Of a stretch of 64,000 nucleotides of DNA, positions 57,014 through 63,575 are shown in pieces (position 1 is the first letter of the stretch; each line of letters begins with the position of its first letter). A program made the translations under genes and the position numbers. The notes beneath the pieces are model-generated. The model saw only the letters and a program-made list of their open reading frames with translations, did no database searches and had not been told where the DNA came from. This DNA comes from a virus. The DNA lies in IMG/VR virus record IMGVR_UViG_3300035188_001379, positions 62,001 through 126,000 of that record. The stretch is one strand, 5' to 3'.

Positions 57014-58480
57014 ATGGCGATCAGTATACAATTATTGCGGCAAAGTACGATAGAGGTTCCTGAAATATCCTCATACAAACTCGTTGTAAGTACGGTCAAC
57101 GCTCAAAATATGTCTGACAAAATTTTTGTCAAACAGAGAATTCGTAATTTCGCCAGAGATAGATTTGATGATGTTTTCGTAGCAGTATGCACGCCTACTC
57201 AGCTTGAAGATTTTGAAGAGGACGCTCCTGGTGAGGGCACATCCTATTTTAGAACAAACACTATAGAGCTTGTGGCTAGAACTGCAGAGGAAATTCAAAC
57301 AGTTTTTGACTCGCTTGTATACGAAACAAAAAAACTTGTAGTAGACCTCACCGATCTTGAAAACCTAGAACAAGCAAGAATTTTTAATATCTCAGCAATA
57401 GACCCTGTAGAAGAGTTATCGCCTGAGCCTGTCATCACAAACGTAGTGAGAAATGCTAGTGAGGGATTGATAGTTGTAGGCTTTACGGCAGAGGAAACAG
57501 AGCTAGCCCTGCCTGCGTTGAGTTATCAGTATAGCTTAGACGGAGGACTTTCCTGGAAAGATGCGCTTCCAAGAGATACCTCAAGTCCTCTAACAATCGT
57601 AGACCCGTCTCCTCTCACTACACATAATCTGAAAATTAGGTCTTTGCTAGGTAAAGGAAAATATGGAGTACCTTCTGCGGGGACTTTCGTGCTGCCTATT
57701 GCTTCTTCAACAGCTCCAACAGACTTGCAGGTAACTCCTGGTAACCAGCAGCTGAGTGTTGCGTTTACGCCTCCTGAAAACACAGAGGTAATCAATTACG
57801 AATATAGCGTAAACAACGGGGCAGTGTGGACGACAAGAACACCTCAAAGTAACTCTTCGCCACTAGTAATCACAGGATTAACTAACGGCACAGCATATAA
57901 CATTAAATTGAGAGGCATAAATACACTAGGTTGCGGAGTTTCATCTGCGGCAGCAACAGGAACACCTGTCGCACCTGCTGCAACTTTTTGGCAATCTTGT
58001 AGCGCAGGCGGAGGTATAGTTCAAATAGACGACTTGCAGTTGCTGGCAAATAATTGGAAGCAAGACTCTACAGGAACAGCCTCAGGATGGACGATAGTAA
58101 AAAATAACAAAGCTGTAGCGTTAAGTACACTAAGTGGTACAGGAACGTTAAGGTTGCGCTGTTGTTATAAAAATAAAAATCTAGGAAGTCATTCAGCAGA
58201 CGGCAAAGAATATCCAAGCATACAAGTGTCTCAACTTAGCGCAGCTATCGGACCTGCAGGATATTTTAGAATGACATGGAACGGTAAGCAGCTATTTAAT
58301 TTAACGGCACAAAACACTGTTTCAAATACGTTCAGTTACTATCCAGCTAGTTCAGTGAGCGGAGGCGGCTACGGAAATGCAGGTACACTTGATCTAAACC
58401 AAACAGGGCTTATAGATGTGTTGATAGAGGGCAGCAATTTAACTTCGGGTGCTTTAGGCTTCAATTTCTTCTATGACTAG
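57014..58480 (+). CDS. Virion-associated protein with two fibronectin type III domains
   Basis: 488 aa. N-terminal ~140 residues unknown; FN3 1 about residues 140-228 (PVITNVVRNASEGLIVVGF ... YSLDGGLSW), FN3 2 about 236-325 (PTDLQVTPGNQQLSVAF ... INYEYSVNNG ... GLTNGTAYNIKL). A C-terminal unknown domain (about 330-488) follows that resembles carbohydrate-binding lectin-like sheets by composition only. Such proteins usually sit on virions (tail, fibre or decoration) and help host adhesion. Confidence 0.75.
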   Translation: MAISIQLLRQSTIEVPEISSYKLVVSTVNAQNMSDKIFVKQRIRNFARDRFDDVFVAVCTPTQLEDFEEDAPGEGTSYFRTNTIELVARTAEEIQTVFDSLVYETKKLVVDLTDLENLEQARIFNISAIDPVEELSPEPVITNVVRNASEGLIVVGFTAEETELALPALSYQYSLDGGLSWKDALPRDTSSPLTIVDPSPLTTHNLKIRSLLGKGKYGVPSAGTFVLPIASSTAPTDLQVTPGNQQLSVAFTPPENTEVINYEYSVNNGAVWTTRTPQSNSSPLVITGLTNGTAYNIKLRGINTLGCGVSSAAATGTPVAPAATFWQSCSAGGGIVQIDDLQLLANNWKQDSTGTASGWTIVKNNKAVALSTLSGTGTLRLRCCYKNKNLGSHSADGKEYPSIQVSQLSAAIGPAGYFRMTWNGKQLFNLTAQNTVSNTFSYYPASSVSGGGYGNAGTLDLNQTGLIDVLIEGSNLTSGALGFNFFYD

Positions 58481-58535
58481 AAAACTAAAAATAAGCTTGC
58501 TGAGTCAAAAGCTGGCCGTAAACTTGTAAAAGTGC

Positions 58536-58580
58536 GTACAATTTTCAAAACTACCCAAAATTGTACAGGTATTGTACGTA
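58536..58580 (+). promoter_or_regulatory. Palindromic element before the metallophosphoesterase gene
   Basis: GTACAATTTT and AAAATTGTAC (58536-58545, 58557-58566) form a perfect 10-bp inverted repeat. A third TTGTAC lies at 58573. Located in the 127-base gap upstream of 58608; could be an operator or an RNA hairpin. No clear -10 was assigned. Confidence 0.45.
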
Positions 58581-58607
58581 GCGTTAAGTAAACAAGCTTA
58601 GCAACTT

Positions 58608-60131
58608 ATGCAAAAACGAAAAAAGAAATCTGTAGTTTCACAAAAAATAAAAATGACTGTGCCTGCTAGCGTTATCGAAGAGTGCAGAAGGCTGAAGCAG
58701 CAGAAAAAGGGTTTTACGAAATACCTTTATGAAAAGCTAAAATACAATGGAGAGCAAATCGACTTGGTGTTGCGAGAGCTAAAAAAAGGATTTTTAGACA
58801 AAAAATCTAGCGGTCCTGTGGAAGAGGACGTTGAGTGGGAGAGCAGTCTCAAATTTACTGATAAATATATCTACAACAAGCAAGACGACAAATACATCAT
58901 GCATCTCAAGTCAGCCAACGGAAACATTGTTCTTCCGGGCGACACTGTGAGAGGAATCAAAGAGAACTATTCAAACTGGGTAGGTGAAGAGCATTCGATC
59001 AATCAAGTGTGTCGGAACTACCAGATTCCTAGAAACTATCTTGTAGAGATTCTCAAGGTACTCGGCATCACTCACGACAGCGAGCCGATCACAGATGAAC
59101 AGATCAACGAAAGAGATGTTAAAGACATCGCTAAAGACATTCTACAGAAAAAGAAGTTCAATCTCTATCAGGAGTTTCAAAAGCGTAGCTGGAAAGAAAC
59201 AGAAGAAGATGCTTCTAAATGGAGAAGATTACAAGAAGGTGTAATAGACCCTTTTACAAATTTTATCAATTCGTGGAATCCTCCGCCTAGAGAAAAAGTA
59301 TCGTACAAAGGCTCTCCAGTAGGTAATAAGCCTAGAAAATCTTTCGTAGTAGGTTTGTCAGACGTGCACTTTGGAGCCAAATCCAACCCAAAAGACTCGT
59401 ATAGAAATAAAGGCTATAGCACGCAAGACGCAGTAAACTATATTAAGAAATATGTACAAGAGATTAAAGAAGCAGTCGAATCGAGGAATTACCATTTTGA
59501 CGAGTGCGTGCTTGCTGCCATGGGTGATATCCTACACACTACAGGCGCTGGATTCACCACCAAAGGAACTATGCTTGTACACGATTGCATCAAGGAAGAG
59601 CAGTTCGCTAGCGCATTCAATAGCATTGTTCTGCTAATTGACTCTCTGCTTGAAATCTTTCCTAAAGTTCGTGTCAACAGCGTTAAAGGAAATCATAACG
59701 ACTTTGGAGACTGGGTGCTGTTTAAAACCCTCGAGGCCTACTATCGTACAGAGCCAAGAATCTCTATAGATGTGTTCCAAACTGACCACGGACTGTTTAA
59801 GGTTAAGAGCACTTTGTTTGTGATTTCTCACGGCTATAGCGCAGAATACAAAGGCAGGTTGCCGAGTGGAAAAGAAAGAGAAAGGTATATCGCAAATCTT
59901 TTCCTCAGTAGGCCTGAAGAGTTGATTGGAGCTAAACAAAAAGTGTTGTTAACAGCAGACCAGCATCATCTTGAGATGAAAGAATATGCTGAGTTCGAGC
60001 ACTATATGCTTTCTACCGTAGTCAAAGGAGACAAACACAGTGATGCGTTTGGATTGAACAATATCGCTAGGCAGAGTTGTTTTGTGGTAGACGAGACAGG
60101 CATCAAAGAGATAGTCTATTGCTACAGCTAG
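58608..60131 (+). CDS. Large calcineurin-like metallophosphoesterase with N-terminal extension
   Basis: 507 aa. First 240 residues are basic and helical (KKKSVVSQKIKMT...; NQVCRNYQIPRNYLVEILKV resembling a HTH). The catalytic part has GLSDVHFGAKS, LAAMGDILHTT, VKGNHNDFGD, VISHGYSAEY and TADQHH, i.e. all metal-binding motifs. Unlike most phosphoesterases, the HTH-like N-terminus suggests DNA binding. Its gene stands alone before tRNA-Met, with its own leader. Confidence 0.82.
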   Translation: MQKRKKKSVVSQKIKMTVPASVIEECRRLKQQKKGFTKYLYEKLKYNGEQIDLVLRELKKGFLDKKSSGPVEEDVEWESSLKFTDKYIYNKQDDKYIMHLKSANGNIVLPGDTVRGIKENYSNWVGEEHSINQVCRNYQIPRNYLVEILKVLGITHDSEPITDEQINERDVKDIAKDILQKKKFNLYQEFQKRSWKETEEDASKWRRLQEGVIDPFTNFINSWNPPPREKVSYKGSPVGNKPRKSFVVGLSDVHFGAKSNPKDSYRNKGYSTQDAVNYIKKYVQEIKEAVESRNYHFDECVLAAMGDILHTTGAGFTTKGTMLVHDCIKEEQFASAFNSIVLLIDSLLEIFPKVRVNSVKGNHNDFGDWVLFKTLEAYYRTEPRISIDVFQTDHGLFKVKSTLFVISHGYSAEYKGRLPSGKERERYIANLFLSRPEELIGAKQKVLLTADQHHLEMKEYAEFEHYMLSTVVKGDKHSDAFGLNNIARQSCFVVDETGIKEIVYCYS

Positions 60132-60155
60132 ACTGTGCATATTTAGGCTATTTAT

Positions 60156-60164
60156 TGGTATAAT
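60156..60164 (+). promoter_or_regulatory. Extended -10 promoter TGGTATAAT before tRNA-Met
   Basis: TGGTATAATATATTGAT is identical over 17 bases to the element at 49856. It lies about 40 bases before tRNA-Met, so it probably drives the 60.2-61.5 kb tRNA and small-gene unit. Confidence 0.7.
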
Positions 60165-60202
60165 ATATTGATAGGGAAGCACTAGCTTTCAAATCAATGA
60201 AT

Positions 60203-60278
60203 GGGCCTGTAGCTCAATGGTCAGAGCAGGGCACTCATAATGCCTTGGTTGGGGGTTCGAATCCCTCCAGGCCTACCA
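60203..60278 (+). tRNA. tRNA with CAU anticodon (Met or Ile2)
   Basis: Acceptor GGGCCTG/CAGGCCT, anticodon stem GGGCA/TGCCT, loop CTCATAA (CAT), encoded CCA. With the CAU tRNA at 30538 this makes two CAU tRNAs. Confidence 0.93.
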
Positions 60279-60312
60279 TTCATTTAAGTTCACCAACCCA
60301 ACCTAGCCCAAT

Positions 60313-60723
60313 ATGTATTCAACTCAGTTAGACAAAGTTCAAGTTAAGATCGCTAAGCTCGAAAAGCTCAAAGCGAAAGCAGCAAAGCTCAAGCACGAGA
60401 TTGCGAGTGCGTTGGCCCTTACTGCTCCTCTAGATCACAGGGTAAGTGCTCCAGAGATCGCAAACATTCCATCAGGCTCGAGAGCAAGAAACATATGGCC
60501 AAAGTCCCCTGAGTGGGACAAAGCCACTTTTCAAGTCTTAGAAGTCACTGGAAAAATCAATCAGTATTATGCTCCTGGCATCTGGTTCAAAACCAATGAG
60601 TGGGAGCTTGCCAAGCAGCATCTGGAAACAAACCTTACCAAAGGGAACATCTGGATCAGCGAGGCCTGGATTCAAGACGGAGAACTGTTCACAGGCAGCA
60701 GAAAAAGAGTAGCTACAAAGTAG
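60313..60723 (+). CDS. Hypothetical protein, 136 aa
   Basis: N-terminal coiled coil (VKIAKLEKLKAKAAKLKHEI), then PEWDKATFQVLEVTG and NEWELAKQHLE. No known domain; could be a small structural or regulatory protein. Confidence 0.7.
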   Translation: MYSTQLDKVQVKIAKLEKLKAKAAKLKHEIASALALTAPLDHRVSAPEIANIPSGSRARNIWPKSPEWDKATFQVLEVTGKINQYYAPGIWFKTNEWELAKQHLETNLTKGNIWISEAWIQDGELFTGSRKRVATK

Positions 60724-60727
60724 TATT

Positions 60728-61006
60728 ATGATTCACACAGAAATACTACTGAAGAAGGCTCTCGTCAAAGATGCTGTTGAAGCTCTTCGAAAAGAGATTG
60801 AAGATACCTTTAAAGGTAAAACAGTCTTTTTTGAGAAAGATGGTCCTTGCGCAGTTGAGAGCGTGTTCATATATAATGACGCATCCGAAGCTGAATGGAC
60901 CACTGGAGATCTATGGGTGACGTTTCTTCCTGAGAAAGAAGAAGACGACGACATGATGGTTTTTTGTCCCATAGATGATCTGGACAAGCTGAAAATTCTG
61001 GTCTAG
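60728..61006 (+). CDS. Hypothetical acidic protein, 92 aa
   Basis: Alpha/beta protein with [19 protein letters not shown]. No family recognised. Eleven bases before tRNA-Leu. Confidence 0.65.
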   Translation: MIHTEILLKKALVKDAVEALRKEIEDTFKGKTVFFEKDGPCAVESVFIYNDASEAEWTTGDLWVTFLPEKEEDDDMMVFCPIDDLDKLKILV

Positions 61007-61017
61007 ATTAAAAGAAC

Positions 61018-61102
61018 GCCGGTGTGGCGGAATGGCAGACGCAACGGACTTAAAATCCGTTGGGGAGCAATCCTCGTGTGGGTTCGAGTCCCACCATCGG
61101 CA
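61018..61102 (+). tRNA. tRNA-Leu (UAA), without encoded CCA
   Basis: Class II tRNA with acceptor GCCGGTG/CATCGGC, anticodon stem ACGGA/TCCGT, loop CTTAAAA (TAA) and long variable arm. The sequence after the discriminator is CTT, so CCA must be added later; the other standard tRNAs here encode CCA. Confidence 0.92.
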
Positions 61103-61114
61103 CTTTCAAATCTT

Positions 61115-61273
61115 ATGCACGAGATATTTCAGTACTTGTTTTTGGTTATTCTAGATGTAGTTTTTATGAAGAATGTTTCTCCCATCTACATAAAAACTAC
61201 ATTCGCCCTGCTTGCTTTTTTGAGTGCATTGATGCTCACTAGAGCTGCATTGAAAAGATTCACGCACCAGTAG
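61115..61273 (+). CDS. Small membrane protein, 52 aa
   Basis: ATG at 61115. Mostly hydrophobic with two probable membrane helices ([28 protein letters not shown]). The stop codon lies 10 bases into tRNA-Arg, a tight overlap consistent with this phage. Confidence 0.5.
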   Translation: MHEIFQYLFLVILDVVFMKNVSPIYIKTTFALLAFLSALMLTRAALKRFTHQ

Positions 61274-61340
61274 CTCAGCTGGATAGAGCAACGGATTTCT
61301 AATCCGTCGGTCGCAGGTTCGAATCCTGCCTGGTGCACCA
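61264..61340 (+). tRNA. tRNA-Arg (UCU)
   Basis: Acceptor GCACCAG/CTGGTGC, anticodon stem ACGGA/TCCGT, loop TTTCTAA (TCT), T-arm GCAGG/CCTGC, encoded CCA. Confidence 0.94.
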
Positions 61341-61372
61341 CTTCGGTAAGTAAACAACAAACAAAGCAGACA

Positions 61373-61516
61373 ATGAACAAAAACACCCGAGCTAAGAAAA
61401 AGTTGGAAAAGTCCTCAACAAAAGGAACAGCATGCGTCTCAGACTTCAAGCTGAGGCATTTGAATCCTCAGAACAAAAGAGGAAGTGCATGGCAGGGCGC
61501 AAGTCCTAAGAAGTAG
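61373..61516 (+). CDS. Small basic protein, 47 aa
   Basis: ATG at 61373 to TAG at 61516. Very basic (NKNTRAKKKLEK at the start; SPKK at the end) with KLRHLNPQNKRGSAWQG. No family. Overlaps two minor inverted repeats (TCCTC/GAGGA); the coding interpretation is preferred but uncertain. Confidence 0.5.
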   Translation: MNKNTRAKKKLEKSSTKGTACVSDFKLRHLNPQNKRGSAWQGASPKK

Positions 61517-61536
61517 AGAATACTCTATTTAGTTCG

Positions 61537-61582
61537 AGCCCCTATAGAGCGCAGATGTGCGTTTCTATAGGGGCTTTTTTTT
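61537..61582 (+). terminator. Rho-independent terminator
   Basis: Perfect 12-bp stem AGCCCCTATAGA / TCTATAGGGGCT followed by TTTTTTTTAGCC. It ends the tRNA/small gene unit. Confidence 0.9.
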
Positions 61583-61616
61583 AGCCTATAGAGGTGCATA
61601 TAATATGCGGTATTTT

Positions 61617-61625
61617 TGGTATAAT
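61617..61625 (+). promoter_or_regulatory. Extended -10 promoter TGGTATAAT
   Basis: TTTTTGGTATAATATTATG lies 38 bases before the ATG at 61664, directly after the terminator. Confidence 0.65.
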
Positions 61626-61663
61626 ATTATGAGGGAGTTTTCCCTATAAGAAACAGCATACCC

Positions 61664-61861
61664 ATGGACCCAGATCCAACAAAGCACTGTGACTGCCCTA
61701 AATGCAAAGCATTGAGGGGAGAAAAATTACCCGTCAACAGATGGGTATCTAGAGAGAGACAAGTAGCGAAAAGCAAGAACACGATGCTTGCTGACGCTAT
61801 ACAACAAGAAGAGGACAGAGACCATCAACCACCAGGAATCAGACTATGGAAAAGAAAATAA
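61664..61861 (+). CDS. Small Cys-rich protein, 65 aa
   Basis: HCDCPKCKALRG near the N-terminus may form a metal site; the tail is basic. First gene of a four-gene unit from the promoter at 61617. Confidence 0.65.
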   Translation: MDPDPTKHCDCPKCKALRGEKLPVNRWVSRERQVAKSKNTMLADAIQQEEDRDHQPPGIRLWKRK

Positions 61862-62112
61862 ACCTATACAACCTAGAGAACACAATCATATCACTCGCAG
61901 CAGTGGTAGTAGCAGTTCTCTCGTTCGTTTATCTGGGCGACAAATATCTCGACCAGAGACAAGCAGAGATAGATAAGCTCAACGATCTTCTTGACCAGAA
62001 GGTTGTAGAAGTCGAGCGCTTGAGAGGCGCACTTATCGAGAAAGAGGATGAAATCGTAGAGTTGAGATATACCTACGCAAGAGAAGTAACAAAAAAACTC
62101 GCAAGAAAATGA
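61846..62112 (+). CDS. Membrane-anchored coiled-coil protein, 88 aa
   Basis: One membrane segment (TIISLAAVVVAVLSFVYLG) after a short N-terminus, then a coiled coil (LNDLLDQKVVEVERLRGALI). This layout resembles inner-membrane spanins (Rz), though no partner is beside it. Confidence 0.65.
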   Translation: MEKKINLYNLENTIISLAAVVVAVLSFVYLGDKYLDQRQAEIDKLNDLLDQKVVEVERLRGALIEKEDEIVELRYTYAREVTKKLARK

Positions 62113-62303
62113 CAAACCTACAAAAGCTAGCCAAGATTAATGAAGAGATGCGTAAGCTGCTCACTGAAGTTGAAAATCTTCGAGATCTAGGTCAGTTGCT
62201 CAGTATCCCAGAGATTCTGAGCAAGGCTGAGAAGCTGCAGAAAGAAGGAGCACTTTTGATTTCAAAGATAAATGCAAAACGTTCTAGAGATCATCAGAGC
62301 TGA
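62109..62303 (+). CDS. Helical protein, 64 aa
   Basis: Coiled coil (KLAKINEEMRKLLTEVENLR). Four-base overlap with the previous gene, 32 bases with the next. Confidence 0.62.
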   Translation: MTNLQKLAKINEEMRKLLTEVENLRDLGQLLSIPEILSKAEKLQKEGALLISKINAKRSRDHQS

Positions 62304-62493
62304 CCACGATAGAAGACTCGAAGCAGCACGAAAGCGTGTTGCTGAGGCTAGTGAGATGAGCAAGGCCTCACACTGGACAGACGGTTACATGACACTTGAA
62401 AAGCTACGAAAAGCTCACGAGGAATACATGAAGCTTATCAAAGAAGAAGCATTTCTAATGAACCTGCTTTTAGGTAAAGTGCCATTGAACTAG
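62272..62493 (+). CDS. Helical protein, 73 aa
   Basis: Helical, with RRLEAARKRVAEASEMSKA. Start overlaps the preceding gene; ends nine bases before a terminator. No family. Confidence 0.6.
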   Translation: MQNVLEIIRADHDRRLEAARKRVAEASEMSKASHWTDGYMTLEKLRKAHEEYMKLIKEEAFLMNLLLGKVPLN

Positions 62494-62501
62494 TTGAAGA
62501 G

Positions 62502-62541
62502 AGAGTAGCAGCAGGGTGACACCTGTTTGCTGCTCTTTTTT
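62502..62541 (+). terminator. Rho-independent terminator
   Basis: Stem from AGCAGCA / TTGCTGCT with GGGTGACACCTG inside, then TTTTTTTAGC. Confidence 0.75.
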
Positions 62542-62568
62542 TAGCTCTTGGGTACCCCCCCGGTATAT

Positions 62569-62597
62569 CTCAAGCATCTTGAGGTATATTATTATAG
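62569..62597 (+). promoter_or_regulatory. Promoter with overlapping palindrome for a leaderless gene
   Basis: CTCAAG-CAT-CTTGAG (62569-62583) abuts the -10 GGTATATT (62585-62590), which ends seven bases before the ATG at 62598. The palindrome could be an operator site. Confidence 0.45.
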
Positions 62598-62933
62598 ATG
62601 AGAGCAACTAGCCCATCAATATACAAGCCTGTCAGTCAGGCAACCAGCAGAGTTGAATCTGCTTTGCGGGTCGAAGTAACACTTCAAGCAGGCATAGTCA
62701 CGCAAGTGGTTGTTGCCTCGCAAGATTTTCCTGTAGGGCCAGACGACCTCTGGTTTGAGGAAAACATTTCATTGAAAAATGCGGTATTCAATGAATCTCT
62801 CTTGGTAAGTCGTATCAGTACCGAACAGTATAGAAAGCTCATACGCTTGGTATACAGCTCGGACGAGATATTGTATGGCGACGGACCAACAGTGAACAGA
62901 GAGAACACTGAAGTAACCTTGGAGGTCTTCTAG
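62598..62933 (+). CDS. Hypothetical protein, 111 aa (probably leaderless)
   Basis: Strand-rich N-terminus (SALRVEVTLQAGIVTQVVVA), an acidic central part and a C-terminal strand pair. Cassette with its own promoter (62585) and terminator (62945). No family recognised. Confidence 0.7.
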   Translation: MRATSPSIYKPVSQATSRVESALRVEVTLQAGIVTQVVVASQDFPVGPDDLWFEENISLKNAVFNESLLVSRISTEQYRKLIRLVYSSDEILYGDGPTVNRENTEVTLEVF

Positions 62934-62944
62934 ACCTGAGCGCG

Positions 62945-62976
62945 CTCCCTTTGAGGGAGGTAAGCCGCTTTTTTTA
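62945..62976 (+). terminator. Terminator-like hairpin
   Basis: CTCCCT-TTG-AGGGAG hairpin, a second GC element and then TTTTTTTAGC, matching the ending of the neighbouring terminators. Confidence 0.65.
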
Positions 62977-62983
62977 GCATATA

Positions 62984-63012
62984 CCCCCACCCCTCTCCCC
63001 TACCCCCCTCCC
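62984..63012. repeat. C-rich tract (G-quadruplex potential on the minus strand)
   Basis: Five runs of at least three C (lengths 5, 4, 4, 6, 3) in 29 bases just upstream of the promoter at 63029. Confidence 0.6.
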
Positions 63013-63028
63013 TAAAACCTAGATACTC

Positions 63029-63037
63029 TGGTATAAT
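63029..63037 (+). promoter_or_regulatory. Extended -10 promoter TGGTATAAT of a leaderless gene
   Basis: TGGTATAAT ends six bases before the ATG at 63044, so the transcript would start at the initiator codon. Confidence 0.65.
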
Positions 63038-63043
63038 ACCTTG

Positions 63044-63211
63044 ATGAAAACACTAGCACTCAGCTTAGTTTTGTTGGTCACCGTAAACGCACAGGCTCTT
63101 GTGACTACCTGGGACTTTCTGTATTATGCAGAAACTGATCCTTGGGAATTGCAGGAAGAACTTGTGGAAGAAACACCGGTAGTTACTACCAGCGGTTCTT
63201 TCAATAGCTAA
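63044..63211 (+). CDS. Small secreted protein, 55 aa (leaderless)
   Basis: ATG at 63044. Signal peptide KTLALSLVLLVTVNAQA, then an acidic exported part (TTWDFLYYAETDPWELQEEL). No family. Probably exported to the host periplasm. Confidence 0.58.
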   Translation: MKTLALSLVLLVTVNAQALVTTWDFLYYAETDPWELQEELVEETPVVTTSGSFNS

Positions 63212-63231
63212 CCATTCAACCACCCATACAC

Positions 63232-63471
63232 ATGAGATCAAAAGAAATCGAAACACTTCACAGAATTAACGACGTGCTTCAGTTGCTGTTTGAAAAGATC
63301 AGCAACAACAGCACAAACCCTTTCGAGATTCTGGACGCACTTGATGAAACAATCGAACTTGTTCAAGAAATCGCTGAGATTATTCCTCACGACAGTTTCT
63401 ACAGACGAGTTCCAGAAGAGCATCTTGTGGGTTTGAAGAAACTTCGAGATGAGGTAGTTTCTGGGCTGTGA
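63232..63471 (+). CDS. Helical protein, 79 aa
   Basis: Helical (IETLHRINDVLQLLFEKI and ELVQEIAEIIP), no motif. Last protein gene in the window, followed by a terminator. Confidence 0.65.
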   Translation: MRSKEIETLHRINDVLQLLFEKISNNSTNPFEILDALDETIELVQEIAEIIPHDSFYRRVPEEHLVGLKKLRDEVVSGL

Positions 63472-63488
63472 ATTGCTGCACAGCCAAA

Positions 63489-63527
63489 CCCCACCCCAAT
63501 CTGGGGGTGGGCGGATCTTTTTTTAGC
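63489..63527 (+). terminator. Rho-independent terminator
   Basis: CCCACCCC-AATCT-GGGGGTGGG stem followed by TTTTTTTAGC. Confidence 0.8.
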
Positions 63528-63559
63528 TAGCAGCCCTTTTAAAAAAACATACATATTTG

Positions 63560-63568
63560 TGGTATAAT
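63560..63568 (+). promoter_or_regulatory. Extended -10 promoter TGGTATAAT of the large RNA
   Basis: TGTGGTATAATATTTTG directly upstream of the structured, non-coding stretch; a start site would be at about 63576. Confidence 0.65.
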
Positions 63569-63575
63569 ATTTTGA

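Noticed and set aside
61022-61114. Extension of the small membrane protein frame through tRNA-Leu
   Set aside because: The upstream part is the tRNA itself; the ATG at 61115 is the plausible start.
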